A stretch of 64,000 nucleotides of DNA from Thalassia testudinum. Lineage: Eukaryota > Streptophyta > Magnoliopsida > Alismatales > Hydrocharitaceae. The notes below the pieces were generated by a model. The model saw only the letters and a program-made list of their open reading frames with translations, was not told the origin of the DNA and did no database searches. Made by a program: the position numbers and the translations under genes. Positions 32,960-42,862 of this stretch are shown here, in pieces (positions within the stretch are counted from its first letter, which is position 1; the number at the start of each line of letters is the position of its first letter). The stretch spans positions 57,279,501 to 57,343,500 of the forward strand of contig JAZHRO010000012.1 in NCBI GenBank assembly GCA_037157565.1. The letters run 5' to 3'.

Positions 32960-34719
32960 TGTTACGAACGCGCGCTTCAGACGTCTTTTAAGACGTCTGG
33001 GAGGTGGCCCAGACGTCTGGAACCACTTCCAGACATCTGGGAATCGGTTATTTTTGGCACGCGTGTTTCGTCTGCGCGCCTGAGCGCGCAGACCTATGTA
33101 CGCTCTCTCTCCCTCTCTTTTTCCCTCTCTCCTGCGGCCGCAGACCCACCCTATCCGCTCTCTCTCTCCTCCTCGCGCGGCCTTAAAAGGCCACGCCCTT
33201 TCCCTCACTCCCGTCACCTCCGCCCCCTTCCTCTTCTCCTTCCAGCCAGTGCGCGAGAGCGAGCGCGAGTGAGCGGCGGCAGCGACAGCCGCGGTGAGCG
33301 TGGGCGGAGGTGCTGTGCGTGGAAGAGGCTCGGCCGTGAGGGTGAGCTCGCCGGGGCTGCTAGGGCCGGCCGGCGGGGGGGCGCAGCGGGCGTGGAGTGA
33401 CGCAGGGGGGGACTGCTGCAGTTTGAGCAGCAGGCGGACGGGACGCGGCGCTGCCGGACGTCGCGAACGGAGGGCGAGTCGCACCCTGGTTCTGGAAACT
33501 TTTCCAGAATCAGACGTCTGGGCTTCTAGCCAGACGACTAGCACGACGTCTGGAAGACTGTCCAGACGTCTGAAAGGTGAGTTATTCCGTCTTTCTTCTT
33601 CTTCTACGACTGACCGTACTAAGAGAGAGAGGAAATGGGTACGCGCAGGTTCTGAGATTCGCATCCAACGCGAATCAGACGTCTGGCTGCAGTGCCAGCC
33701 GACGGGAACGACTTCCAGACGTCCGGGGTGACCATCGGACGTCTGGGAACTAGGCCAGACGCCCCCGCAGGCTTCTGGACATCTGAGAGACCACGCAGGG
33801 CAAAGGTAACCTCTGATCCACTTTTTAAGACGTCTGGAAGAGGTTCCAGACGTCTGATTTTGCACTATTTCGTTGTTTTCGACCCGTTTGGGGCCCGTTC
33901 GAAGTCCGTTTTCCACGTTTCGAGTTGCGTTCTTTTCAGAATTGAATCCTCTACCCGTCTACAGTAGTTGCATACTATTTTGAGAAACTCATTGTGTTTG
34001 ATCTTTGTGATAGGACCCCGTTCCGTTGCAGTCTCGGGGGTTGCAGAGGCACGCGGGATTCCCGACCACGCCCCCAGTACTCCTGTTGTAACCGGTAGAG
34101 TGACCTTTAAGTTTATTAGTATAATCTGTTAATTATGGAACCATAAATAGAACCTAGGACATTGCATGAATCCTAGGAATGAGAAACTAGAATGAATGGT
34201 AGATCCTAGGGTGTTGCATGAATCCTAGGGCTGGAAAACTAGATTGTATGATAGATCCTAGGGTATGGCATGAATCCTAGGATGGGAAGAACTAGTGGAA
34301 TATATGAATACTGCAGTCTTGGAAAATGTGGAAAGGAAATAATAGCTACCTGTAAATTGGTTTAACAGCTGCCTGTTATGAATAAATGAGCATGTCTGTG
34401 AATATGGGATATATGAATGTGAAACTAGGAAGGTGAAACCTGAATGTGCTGAGTTAAAAGAACTGGAACCCTACGGGGAATTAGGAGTGGAACTCCTGGA
34501 AAGAGAAAGGAATGGAACTGAGAAAGAAAGACGTGGTAGTGTGCTGCCTCTTGGGTACGTAGTACCAAGGGAAGTACCTGTACCTGTTTAGTGCAGAGCG
34601 GAGCCAGCCGCCCCAGGGACCCGGGGTTAGGACTGGCTACTTTGTACCGACTTGCTGGCCCTCGTGTACATAGTACCGAGGAGAGCTACTAGTGTAGGGA
34701 GGTACTAGCTACCCCACGG
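32960..34719 (+). repeat. 3' LTR of Tekay element 2, truncated
   Basis: It begins TGTTACGAACG like the 5' LTR and follows it closely to ACCCCACGG at 34719, then changes abruptly to Athila-type LTR sequence. The equivalent of 27003-27931 is missing. It lacks one repeat of about 44 bp of the GACGTC array present in the 5' LTR. The 320-codon open frame on the minus strand (33916-32954) is a stop-poor shadow. It is broken in the 5' LTR copy and has no domain. Confidence 0.88.
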
Positions 34720-35748
34720 TTGAGAGAGAGAGGAATTAGTGGGGAATCTTGGCCGATTTTGAACGTGAAGAGGACAGTATGATCAGAAGGTTCTTTTATC
34801 GACCTCAGGAGGAGGTTTTGGGCTTGGGAAGCAAGCTTCCCAAGCTTGGAAAGTTCGCTAGAGTTGGAAAATTCTTTGATACCCAAATCTCTCATGCATT
34901 TGCATGCGAGATTGGGTAAGTTTCAGGGCATGAGATTGGGTTCAAAAGGAAGAGAATTTCTTGACGAACTTCCTTTCAAATTTAAAAGAGATTCGTCAAG
35001 AAATCAAGGAGTTCTTTCCAAATTAAGGTCGCCGGAGCAAGTAGGAATGGGCTTAATGGCAGCAGGGACCTTTTTATGAGAACAAGGACAATGTTAGGGG
35101 TTTGTTTGAAAAGATTTTGAAAGTTAAGGGTAGAAATGTAATCAGAAATGTCCAAGTTACAAACTAGGTCAAGACAGGCTTATCTTGGGTCCAAATTTTG
35201 GTATAAACCTAATTTGGACCTAAGAAATTTAATGATGAAGTTAGATTTTGGTTTTGACCACGTTGGCTGGGTAATTTATGCAAAAACCCAAATTAGGGCA
35301 AATGTCTGTCTGAGACTCTGTTCTAGGTCAAAACGGGTTCTGATGGTCAAATTGAAGGTTACAAACCCTAGAGAATATTTTTCTATGAATTTTAGAGGAT
35401 TTAGATGAATTTTATCCTCACCAGAGCCTCAATTAATTAAGCGGGTCTGTTTTTAGGGTTTTAAAAAGTCATTTAATTCTCAGAACATGTGCAAGCCCTT
35501 TTCTGATTGTTCTAACCCACTTGTTATCCTTTTAAAATCATTTGACCTTCATTCAACCCCTGATAAAACCCATGGTTGTATTGCATTCATGATATGCTGG
35601 TAAAATTACAGTTTTAACCATAGTTTCTTATTTTTCCTTCAGAATGATTATGCAATGACTTATGACTCTGTGGCAGTTATATAGGAGCATTTATTGACTT
35701 AATTAGATCAAAATGAGCTAGTTATGGCTCATGATAGTGTTCCCATCA

Positions 35749-36026
35749 ACAAGTCACGATGAACATCAAGAGTTTTGGAAACTGACCTCTAGAATGGGGA
35801 TGGTTCTCTATTCTCATTGGTCAATTAACTAAGCTTGCCAGTGCCACCATAAGAATCTCTGACCACCTTCAGCCACAATCCATCTTTGCCCCTCAGAATG
35901 ATCACACCCCACTTAAGTAGGAGTGAGTCACCAAACTCCCTAAGGCTCCTTATCCCCATCCCGCCATATTTTTTAGGAGCACAAATTTTATTCCATTTAA
36001 TTGGCTGTAAAAATCTTCCCTCCTCA
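35749..36026 (-). pseudogene. LINE ORF2 fragment after the RT domain
   Basis: Minus-strand translation shows RFLQPIKWNKICAPKKYGG, then MGIRSLREFGDSLLLKWGV, then LKVVRDSYGG. The intact counterpart in the second LINE (from about 50066) is nearly the same pattern (EGRFLQPLKW, GGGLGIKSLK, LLLKWAVKLL, IRDSYGA), which confirms both identity and order. It is cut at the left by the Athila/Tat LTR and at the right by a solo LTR. Confidence 0.8.
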
Positions 36027-38651
36027 TGATAAAATCATCATCAGCCATATCTAGATTTATTTGATCATAATCAATTGATAAATGCTCCTACATAACCGCC
36101 AAAGAGCCGTCATTCATTGCATATCCATTCTGAGAGAAACATGAAAATAGGGTTAAAACTGTAGTTTTAACTATATAACCTAATTTAAGAATAATCATGA
36201 GGTTTCTCAGGGGTTAATTAAAGGTAAAATGATCATAAGTGTCTAATAACAGGGTTCGTGCAGAACAAAATGGGTTTTTATGTGTTTCAAGAATTAAATG
36301 ATATCTGAAACCCTAAAAACAGACTTGCTTAATTAACTAAGGTTTTGGTCAGGATAAAATTCACTTAAACCTTATAAAAATCATATAAAAATATTCTCTA
36401 AGGTTTGGTACCCTTTATTTGACCATCTGAATCTAATTTGACCTAGAACAAAGTCTCAGTTGGACAGTTGCCCTAATTTGGGTTTTTATGCAAATTATCC
36501 AGTCAAACTTGGTCAAAAAGAAAATCCAACTTCATCATCAGATTCCTTCGGTCCAAATTAGGTTTTACCAAAAGTTAAGCCCAATCAGAGAATATATTGA
36601 CCTATTTTGCATTTTGGTCCTATCTGATTCTTCTTCTCTCACTTAAACCCCTAGCTTTCAAAATTATTTGCAAATAACCCCATAATTTCATCATATTCTT
36701 CACCAGTAGGTCCTAGTCTCCTTTAGACTCCTAAACCCACTTCACCAGCGACCTTTCATTGGAGAGTTCTCCCTGATTAATTGATGAATCTCTCCCAAAA
36801 TAGAAAGGGGGATTCCTGAGGAAATTATCTTCCGTTTAAGCCATGTACGAGGCTCTGAATCCGACTTCAAAGCTCATACGAACCTTTTGAAGGTTCGAGT
36901 CTCCTAAAACTGCGGAGCTTGCAAGCTTTCAAGTTTGGTTTCGACTATAAAAGACCCCTTGAGGCATACCTTACCTCCTGAGCTTGGTTTAGAGGCCGGA
37001 CACCCCCTCTTCCCTTCTCCCCCGACCTCCACCTCCACCAACTCCGACGAGCCCCTCCGTATACTTTCCTCGTCTGCTCTCACAGACCATAGCGAGCAGA
37101 TTCATTCCTCCCGCAATCTTCCGTGTCTCGCAATACCGGCGAGCGCCCTTCCAAACCTCATTCTTCCTCGCCGTCCCCCACTGGGGGCTTCTCTTCCACA
37201 GCACCGACCTGCCAAAGCCAGTGTCAATCCTACCCCCTTCGATTGTTAGAGTAGGTTAGTTAGGTTTATTTAGATCCTTAGGTTAATTTCTACTACCCAA
37301 AATCCAAAAATAACCCTCGACCTCCATGCACGCTGTCTTCTCCACCTCCAGCCACTTCCCCGGCAAGGCCCATCTCACACAAGCCGCCAACTGCCTCGCC
37401 AACAACCCCACAACCTTCGCCAGCTTACGCCCATCAAAACTCCCATCTTTATTCACCTTTTCATCCCCTCACATGACCCATTGAACACCACACCCTCACG
37501 CTTCCTTCTCCAACTCTGTTCAACCACCACAAGACCACTGCCAATGCACTCTACGCCCTACGGTGAAGGTCTTGAGCTGTTTTAATTAGGCCGTGAGGCC
37601 GTATTGATGATTTTAGGTCTTCCACTGGAGCTCCGCCACCGCCTTCAATTCTCCGACGTCACCTTCAGTCCTCTGGCATTGAGAGCCCCAGGTCTTCATC
37701 CTAGGATACGTGGAAAAGCCTCAAGTACCCTCCCACGTCCTTGATTGAAGGCGCCAACCTCAGTAGCTACTTCAATTCAACGCATCTTCACCTATAGGGA
37801 CACACGAAAGAAAGCTATGGGATATAGTCCCACATTGTGGGATTTGGGAGCACCAAAGCCGCATAAATTGTATTTGTCCTTGGCCTTACTACCTCGAACA
37901 CATGGGATGAGGTCCCTCACACCCGCACATACTCGACCCGACTAGCCTCTCACTCCTCGGTTGGGACACTCATGCACGTAGCCTTGGACCCAGTTACGCG
38001 ACCTGTATACTCGATTACCCGGATATCAAAGAGAGGAGGAAAGTAGAGAAAGAGAGAGAGAGCGGGGAAGGGGTGGGTTTTGCTCTCTGAAGTATCTACC
38101 CTTGTGCTCTCTGAACAAAGAAGAGCAGGTTCTGAGAAGAAGGAGAAGGGCTTGTGCAGTAAGCAGAAGAAGAAGAGAAGGAAAGGAGCTGAAGGCTAAA
38201 GAAGAAGAGAAGAAGAAGAAAAACAGAACAAAAGAAAGCTTTGAAGAGTACTGTAGCAAGCGACAGTTAAGTCGTCTGACTCTCACATCAGATGTCTGAG
38301 CATTGTTCATTTTTTTAATATCATTGAGTAATTGATATATATGTGCTTAGACTAATAATTGGTGATCTAAATCACCGTTATTTTATCCTAGACATCTTTT
38401 TGTCTCCAGATACATTGATCTTCATTGAATATTTAATGTGACAAATTATTATTCATTGAAAATCTATATTTTGCTTCATTCATTGTACTCATTTATATAT
38501 TTATTTTGATTAGCATGTGAATTCTTATTTTCTCCCTGTTTCGACCTTGGACTTTATTTCTTCAAATTCGAGTATAAATTGTATTTGTTTTCGTGTGATT
38601 TTGACCTATACTACGACGCATGTTTTATAACATCGATTTCACGTGTTAACA
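36027..38651 (+). mobile_element. Solo LTR, Athila/Tat type (family A), in LINE
   Basis: A 2.6-kb LTR in plus orientation, from TGATAAAATCATCATCA to GTGTTAACA. Flanks are CCTCA (36022-36026) and CCTAC (38652-38656), a likely decayed duplication; the LINE frame resumes across it. It has a hairpin CGAACCTT TTG AAGGTTCG (36879-36897), a TATA box TATAAAAG (36946), the conserved GGTGAAGGTC block (37562), the GTCCCACATTGTGGGA palindrome (37828), a GA-rich tract (38030-38240) and a TCGTCTGACTCTCACATCAGATG motif pair at 38273. It is closer to the copy at 47258 than to that at 17429. Confidence 0.82.
36946..36953 (+). promoter_or_regulatory. TATA box of solo LTR
   Basis: TATAAAAG followed by ACCCC, with a perfect 8-bp hairpin 50 bp upstream. 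The arrangement matches the LTR at 57337 (TATAAAAA followed by GACCCC). Confidence 0.55.
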
Positions 38652-39905
38652 CCTACTTAGAGTTCTTTCCAGAAAAATCACTTGCGTATCACATCAATCT
38701 TCTTTAGAATCGAATCTGGGGCCCTGAACATTGAAAAAAGAAACACGGGCATAGCAGACAAGATAGAGTTTAGCAGGATCAAACGACTTCCCTTAGACAA
38801 AAATCTACCACACCAACTTTCCATCTTCATAGAAATCTTCTCGAATAATTGCATCCAGTCACACTTCTTCATTTTCTTAGCATTTAGGGGCAAGCCAAGA
38901 TAACGAATTGGGAGAGATAAAATCGATGTCTGCAGCATAACAGACAACGTGCCCTTGATGTTACACACTCCACCAAAACAAATAAGAGAGGACTTGGCAC
39001 CATTTATCTTGACCTCTGAGACTTCACTAAAGATGTCAACCACAAGTTTTAGTGCCATAGCTTCCCTTTCGCCTCCTTTAAAGAAGTAAATCGTATCATC
39101 TGCAAACTGTAAAATGGGTGTCGGCACACGATTGGAGGACAGAGAATACCCCTTCATCAAACCACTCAATCAAGCATTAAAGGAGAAACATGCTAATGTG
39201 TCCATGGCCAGATTAAAAATAAGGGGCACAATAGGGCATCCCTGTTTGACTCCCTTCTTGGGTTGTATCCACTTCCTTATTGGATGACCATTTATCAAGG
39301 GGGAGAACAAAGTGGTGGTAATGCATCGTTTAATCCACTGAACCCATACTTTGGGAAAAAATCTTCTAAGAAATTTCCAAAGGTACGTCCAAGAGACTGA
39401 ATCGTATGCCTTTGAGAAATCAACCTTCCACATGAAAGCTTGCTTTTTCTTCTTCACCCAACCTGACACCATTTCCTACACCAGTATAAAGGATTCCTAT
39501 AAGGATCTCATCTTCAAAAAGGCAGATTGCACTAGGCTAATAATATTAAGCAGAACTTCCTTCAGGTGATTGGCGAAAACCTTTCCAATTATCAAGTAGA
39601 TTGAATTTGACAGGGAAATGGGTCTAAAATCTGAAAGCGACTCTGCACGTTTTCTTTGGGAGAAGGAAAAGGAAGGATTTGTTGATCCTTTCCAAGCCAG
39701 CATTGCCCCTCTGAAATTCAGCAATAACCTGCATAACTTCATCCTTCAACATAGGCCAAAACTCTTTATAAAAAAACATAGGAAAGGCATCCGAACCTGG
39801 CGAACCCTTTGCCTTTAGACCCTTCAAAGCCTGCAGAACCTCCTGAACCTCAATAGGCAGCCTATCCCATTCCCCATCCTTCAATCGCAGCATGTTCGAG
39901 TGAGA
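38652..39905 (-). pseudogene. LINE reverse transcriptase core
   Basis: Minus-strand RT. From 39900 down: LKGLKAKGSPGSDAFPMFFYKEF, KRAESLSDFRPISLSNSIYL (RPISL box), then after a break KVDFSKAYDSVSWTYLW (first catalytic Asp), KKGVKQGCPIVPLIFNLAMD, then LQFADDTIYF with the catalytic FADD box at about 39103-39092, and LPIRYLGLPLNAKKM and WCGRFLSKGSRLILLNS. This is the standard plant L1 RT order. Stops separate three open pieces (39742-39497, 39472-39170, 39169-38678). It is cut at the right by a solo Tekay LTR. Confidence 0.88.
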
Positions 39906-39910
39906 TAACC

Positions 39911-42629
39911 TGTTACAACCCGGTTCCTGGATCCTTATAGGACCCGAGACCGGCTCGCCTCGATTAATCCCAAGACCTAGTCGTCCAACAAGAAATAACC
40001 AAAAGCAGGAAAATAAATCACATTCACACATGCAATATAATTAAGCAGAAGGAAAGAATGAAGTAGTAAACAAAAGTAGAACAACTATCTCAAAATAGTA
40101 CATGCCACCACAAAAGCAACAGCGGAAAGAAAACAGAAAGTAACAGAAACAATAGCTCAAGGTCTAGTACACACAACAACAGCAAGAACTAAAGAGTTGG
40201 AAAGAAAAGCAACTACGGCTGGGCCAAGCTCCCTCTACAGCCGGAAACTCGGGTTGCTCAACTCCCGATCCTGAATAGTGTTACAAAAAGACGAGATCAG
40301 TGAACGCTGAGTAGAGTGGTGTTTATATTATCTATGTACAAGTAAAGTAAAAACAACAAGCAGGTTTTATTCTCATTTCTATTTATCTCATTTATGTACT
40401 TTCGGTTCAATTATTTCCCAAAGTGTCCAAGAATTTCTTGATCTTGCTTGTTCCTTGTGGGAACGATCTTGATTGCAGTCTTTTCCGTGGAGTAGAAGAT
40501 GCACGTGGTGCTCTCCTGGCTGGGAGTCCCCCATTGTAGTCCTACACCCAGTCAACCACCTCGAGGTCACTGTCGAGATGTAGCGGTAACTACAGCACGC
40601 GTGATAAGCTCACGGGTAGCTACCCCGCACTGACACACGGTCAGTAGTTTTCGCTAGCGGGTACGCCCAAAGTATAGCACAGAATAGTATAGGACCTTGC
40701 CCTCTCAGAACAAGGGTCTCGCCCCTCAGAACTAAACGGGGGTCTCGCCCCTCCACAGTTCGCGTCCCTCATCCGACTATCACAGTTTGCTCAGCGGGCC
40801 TAATAAAGTCCATGTAGGGTGGCTAGCTTAACCCCGGGCCCTGTGGGGTGGCTAGCTTCCTCCTTACACTAGTAACACACCTCGGTACCATGTATGCGAG
40901 GGCCAACACGAGTCGGTGTAGAGTGGCCAATCCTAACCCCAGGTCTCGACCCAAGGGCTGCTAGTTCCGCTTTACACTAAAAAGGGACAGTTTCTCTCCT
41001 TGGTACCGTGTACACAAGGGCTAGCACACTTCCCGTCTACATTCCAGATTCCTTTCATACACAGGAGTTCTACTCCTAATTCCCCGTAGGGTTTTTGCTC
41101 ATATTCACCTCATTTATCCATATTCAGATCTCATGTTTCATAACTCGTTGCTCATCCATATACAGGAAACTCGTGTTTTCATAATTTAGTTCTCAATCAT
41201 AAATATGCAACATATGGTTTCACAGTTCAATTTCTCATTTACATACAGGCAGCTTGTATTTTAACGTGCATCTCAAGTAAACCAGAGTAGTTCCATATCA
41301 TGCTCGTACATTTCTATCCTAGGGTTCATTCCACATCCTAGAGTTTCAATCAATTTAATCTAAGCAGACATATTCTTTATTCATTTCTTAATAATTGCAA
41401 TAAACCACTCTACCAGGAATCATGGGAGGAATGAGGGCCTGTGCCGCAGATCTCGTCGTCTTCGCGGGCCTCGAACACGCCACTGACTAGTAACCTGTAC
41501 CAACAACAAATTACATTAGACGAGGTCAGAATAATAGATACTCGACACGAACACGTAGAGGAACTCGAGTGGAAAATAGTGATACTTCGTTTGTGGAAAT
41601 CCGATTCCGTTTGTGTCTTAAACAAGACAAAAATGCAGTTACTAACCAAAATCAGACGTCTGGGACTAGTCGCAGACGTCTGGGACTAGTCGCAGACGTC
41701 TTAAAAGACGTTAGATCTCACCTTGTGTTTCCTGCGGTATTCTTAGATGTTTGGATCCCTCTGCGATCGTCTGTGGGCAGCTCCAGACATCTCACCCTCC
41801 TTCCAGTCGTCTGGAAGGACCGTTGGACATCTGGCGATGCGGTCAGACGTCCAAAATCACCTTCAAGTGCGCACCCCGCTCCTTCCTGACGCTCTGCACC
41901 TGCGTGCAGAGCACAGAGCTATTATGCTTTCAGATGTAGCTCGCGAAAAGAGCACAGATTCCTCCTGCGCTGAAATCTTCTGCATGGCGGAAAGCAGTGC
42001 AGGAAGGGACGTACCTCGCGATATTATGCTTTCAGACGTCTGGCCTCAGCTCCGGATGTCTTGGTGCCTCGCTAGTCATCTGAATGATAACCCAGACGTC
42101 TGATACTGGAAAACTTCCAGTACCAGAACCTGCTCCGCGATGTTTCTCACCTCGCACCATCGCCTGCAGTGCGCCATAGCAGTTGCAGAGGGTCGGGAGG
42201 CCGCCTCCCCAAGCCCTTCCTCCTTTTGCACACGCCCGCCGCTGGTCGAGCGAGCTCCGCCGAGTTCCTGAACATCCTCCGACCTTCCACGCTCTCTTCC
42301 TTCCTCTCTCTCGTTCTCCCTCTCTCTCCCCCTCTCGTCACTCTCGTCTTGCCTCACTACAGCCGCACAGGGGACGCTGGAGGTGGTGGTGACTGGTGGT
42401 GAGGGAGTGGGAAGAAGAGAAGGGGGGTTTAAATAGGAGGGGAGTTAGGGTTTAGGGGGTGAGGGTGCGGGAAGAGAGTGGCTTCTGAGCGTTGCCCGCG
42501 CGCAGAGCGCAAAGTGACGTACAAAAATTCTCACTTTCAGATGTTAGGGCATGTGTCTAGACGTCTGGACAGACGTCGGGCTGAAACTCCAAATGTCTTA
42601 TTCGACTAAAATGGCAACGAGTCGTTTCA
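39911..42629 (-). mobile_element. Solo LTR, Tekay/Del type, in LINE
   Basis: A 2.72-kb LTR in minus orientation with the perfect 5-bp duplication TAACC (39906-39910 and 42630-42634). In plus reading it begins TGTTACAACCCGG and ends CGTTTCA. It has the family's CTCCTGGCTGGGAGTCCCCC block (40513), GACGTC motifs (41650-41710, 41840-42110, 42555-42590), a pyrimidine-rich tract (42280-42350) and a TATA-like run at 42428. It is more diverged from the other Tekay LTRs than they are from each other, so it may be older or another subfamily. Confidence 0.88.
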
Positions 42630-42862
42630 TAACCTCCAATGCGCACTTGGATTTGCACAAGTGACATCTTTATAATATTGATTTGCCAGATTGCTGCATT
42701 GTATAGGAGACTCGGCTGTTTGATCTCCATAGCGAAACTTTGAAATAAGATTATACCTCCTTCATGCATTAGTAGCCACATGGAAAAATTTTGTGTTGGA
42801 GTCGCCCTCATGAAGCCACAATTGCCTAGATTTTTGTCGCTAGTCCATCTCCCTTTGCAGAT
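42630..42862 (-). pseudogene. LINE ORF2 fragment, start of RT section
   Basis: The minus strand encodes RQKSRQLWLHEGDSNTKFFH followed by degraded sequence. WxxxGDxNTKFFH is the signature just before RT in plant L1 elements. It links the linker piece at 46805-47257 with the RT core at 39905. One stop replaces the Trp expected before RQKSR. Confidence 0.85.

Larger units (their letters stand above)
25204..34719 (+). mobile_element. Tekay/Del-like chromovirus element 2 (plus), right end deleted
   Basis: The best-preserved element in the window: 5' LTR 25204-27931, PBS 27935-27951, gag-pol 28113-32875, short 3' UTR, 3' LTR 32960-34719. It lies inside the 5' LTR of the Athila/Tat element. The 3' LTR stops at ACCCCACGG (34719), where the 5' LTR continues for another 929 bp, so the right end and its target-site copy are lost. 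Over the compared part the two LTRs differ at only about one position per hundred. The polyprotein has eight in-frame stops and one frameshift. Confidence 0.9.
1..35748 (-). mobile_element. Athila/Tat-lineage LTR retrotransposon, minus strand, heavily nested, left end outside window
   Basis: This is the host element of the left half. Read on the minus strand it runs: 5' LTR (35748 down to 21144, interrupted twice), primer-binding site (21140-21122), leader, gag (20197 down to about 1791, interrupted twice) and protease (1748-819). It then passes the left edge before reverse transcriptase would appear. The PBS complements the 3' end of tRNA-Asp, and the protease has DLGA and ILGRPFL motifs, both typical of the Athila/Tat branch of Ty3/gypsy. 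The pieces are assigned to one element because each intruder between them has target-site duplications or clean LTR ends, and gag resumes on the other side. The element interrupts LINE sequence at 35748/35749. Own sequence in the window is about 7.5 kb. It is inactive. Confidence 0.8.
21144..35748 (-). repeat. 5' LTR of the Athila/Tat element, in three pieces
   Basis: The pieces 21144-21619, 24263-25203 and 34720-35748 together give about 2.45 kb, against 2.61-2.67 kb for the solo copies. The first gap is a solo Tekay LTR with TSD ACAAC and the second is Tekay element 2. About 250 bp expected between the second and third pieces (by comparison with the copy at 47258) is missing, together with the right end of element 2. 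The minus-strand start TGATGGGAACACTATCA is a decayed form of the family's terminal hairpin. U3 hairpins lie at 34822-34845 (11-bp stem, 2-base loop) and 34956-35004 (13-bp stem). Confidence 0.8.

Noticed and set aside
32954..33916. 320-codon open frame on the minus strand in the 3' LTR of element 2
   Set aside because: It lies antisense in a GC-rich, stop-poor LTR, has no domain, and the same sequence in the 5' LTR (25221-26188) is broken. Other long open frames at 5050-5960, 14850-15545 and 23140-24210 have the same explanation.
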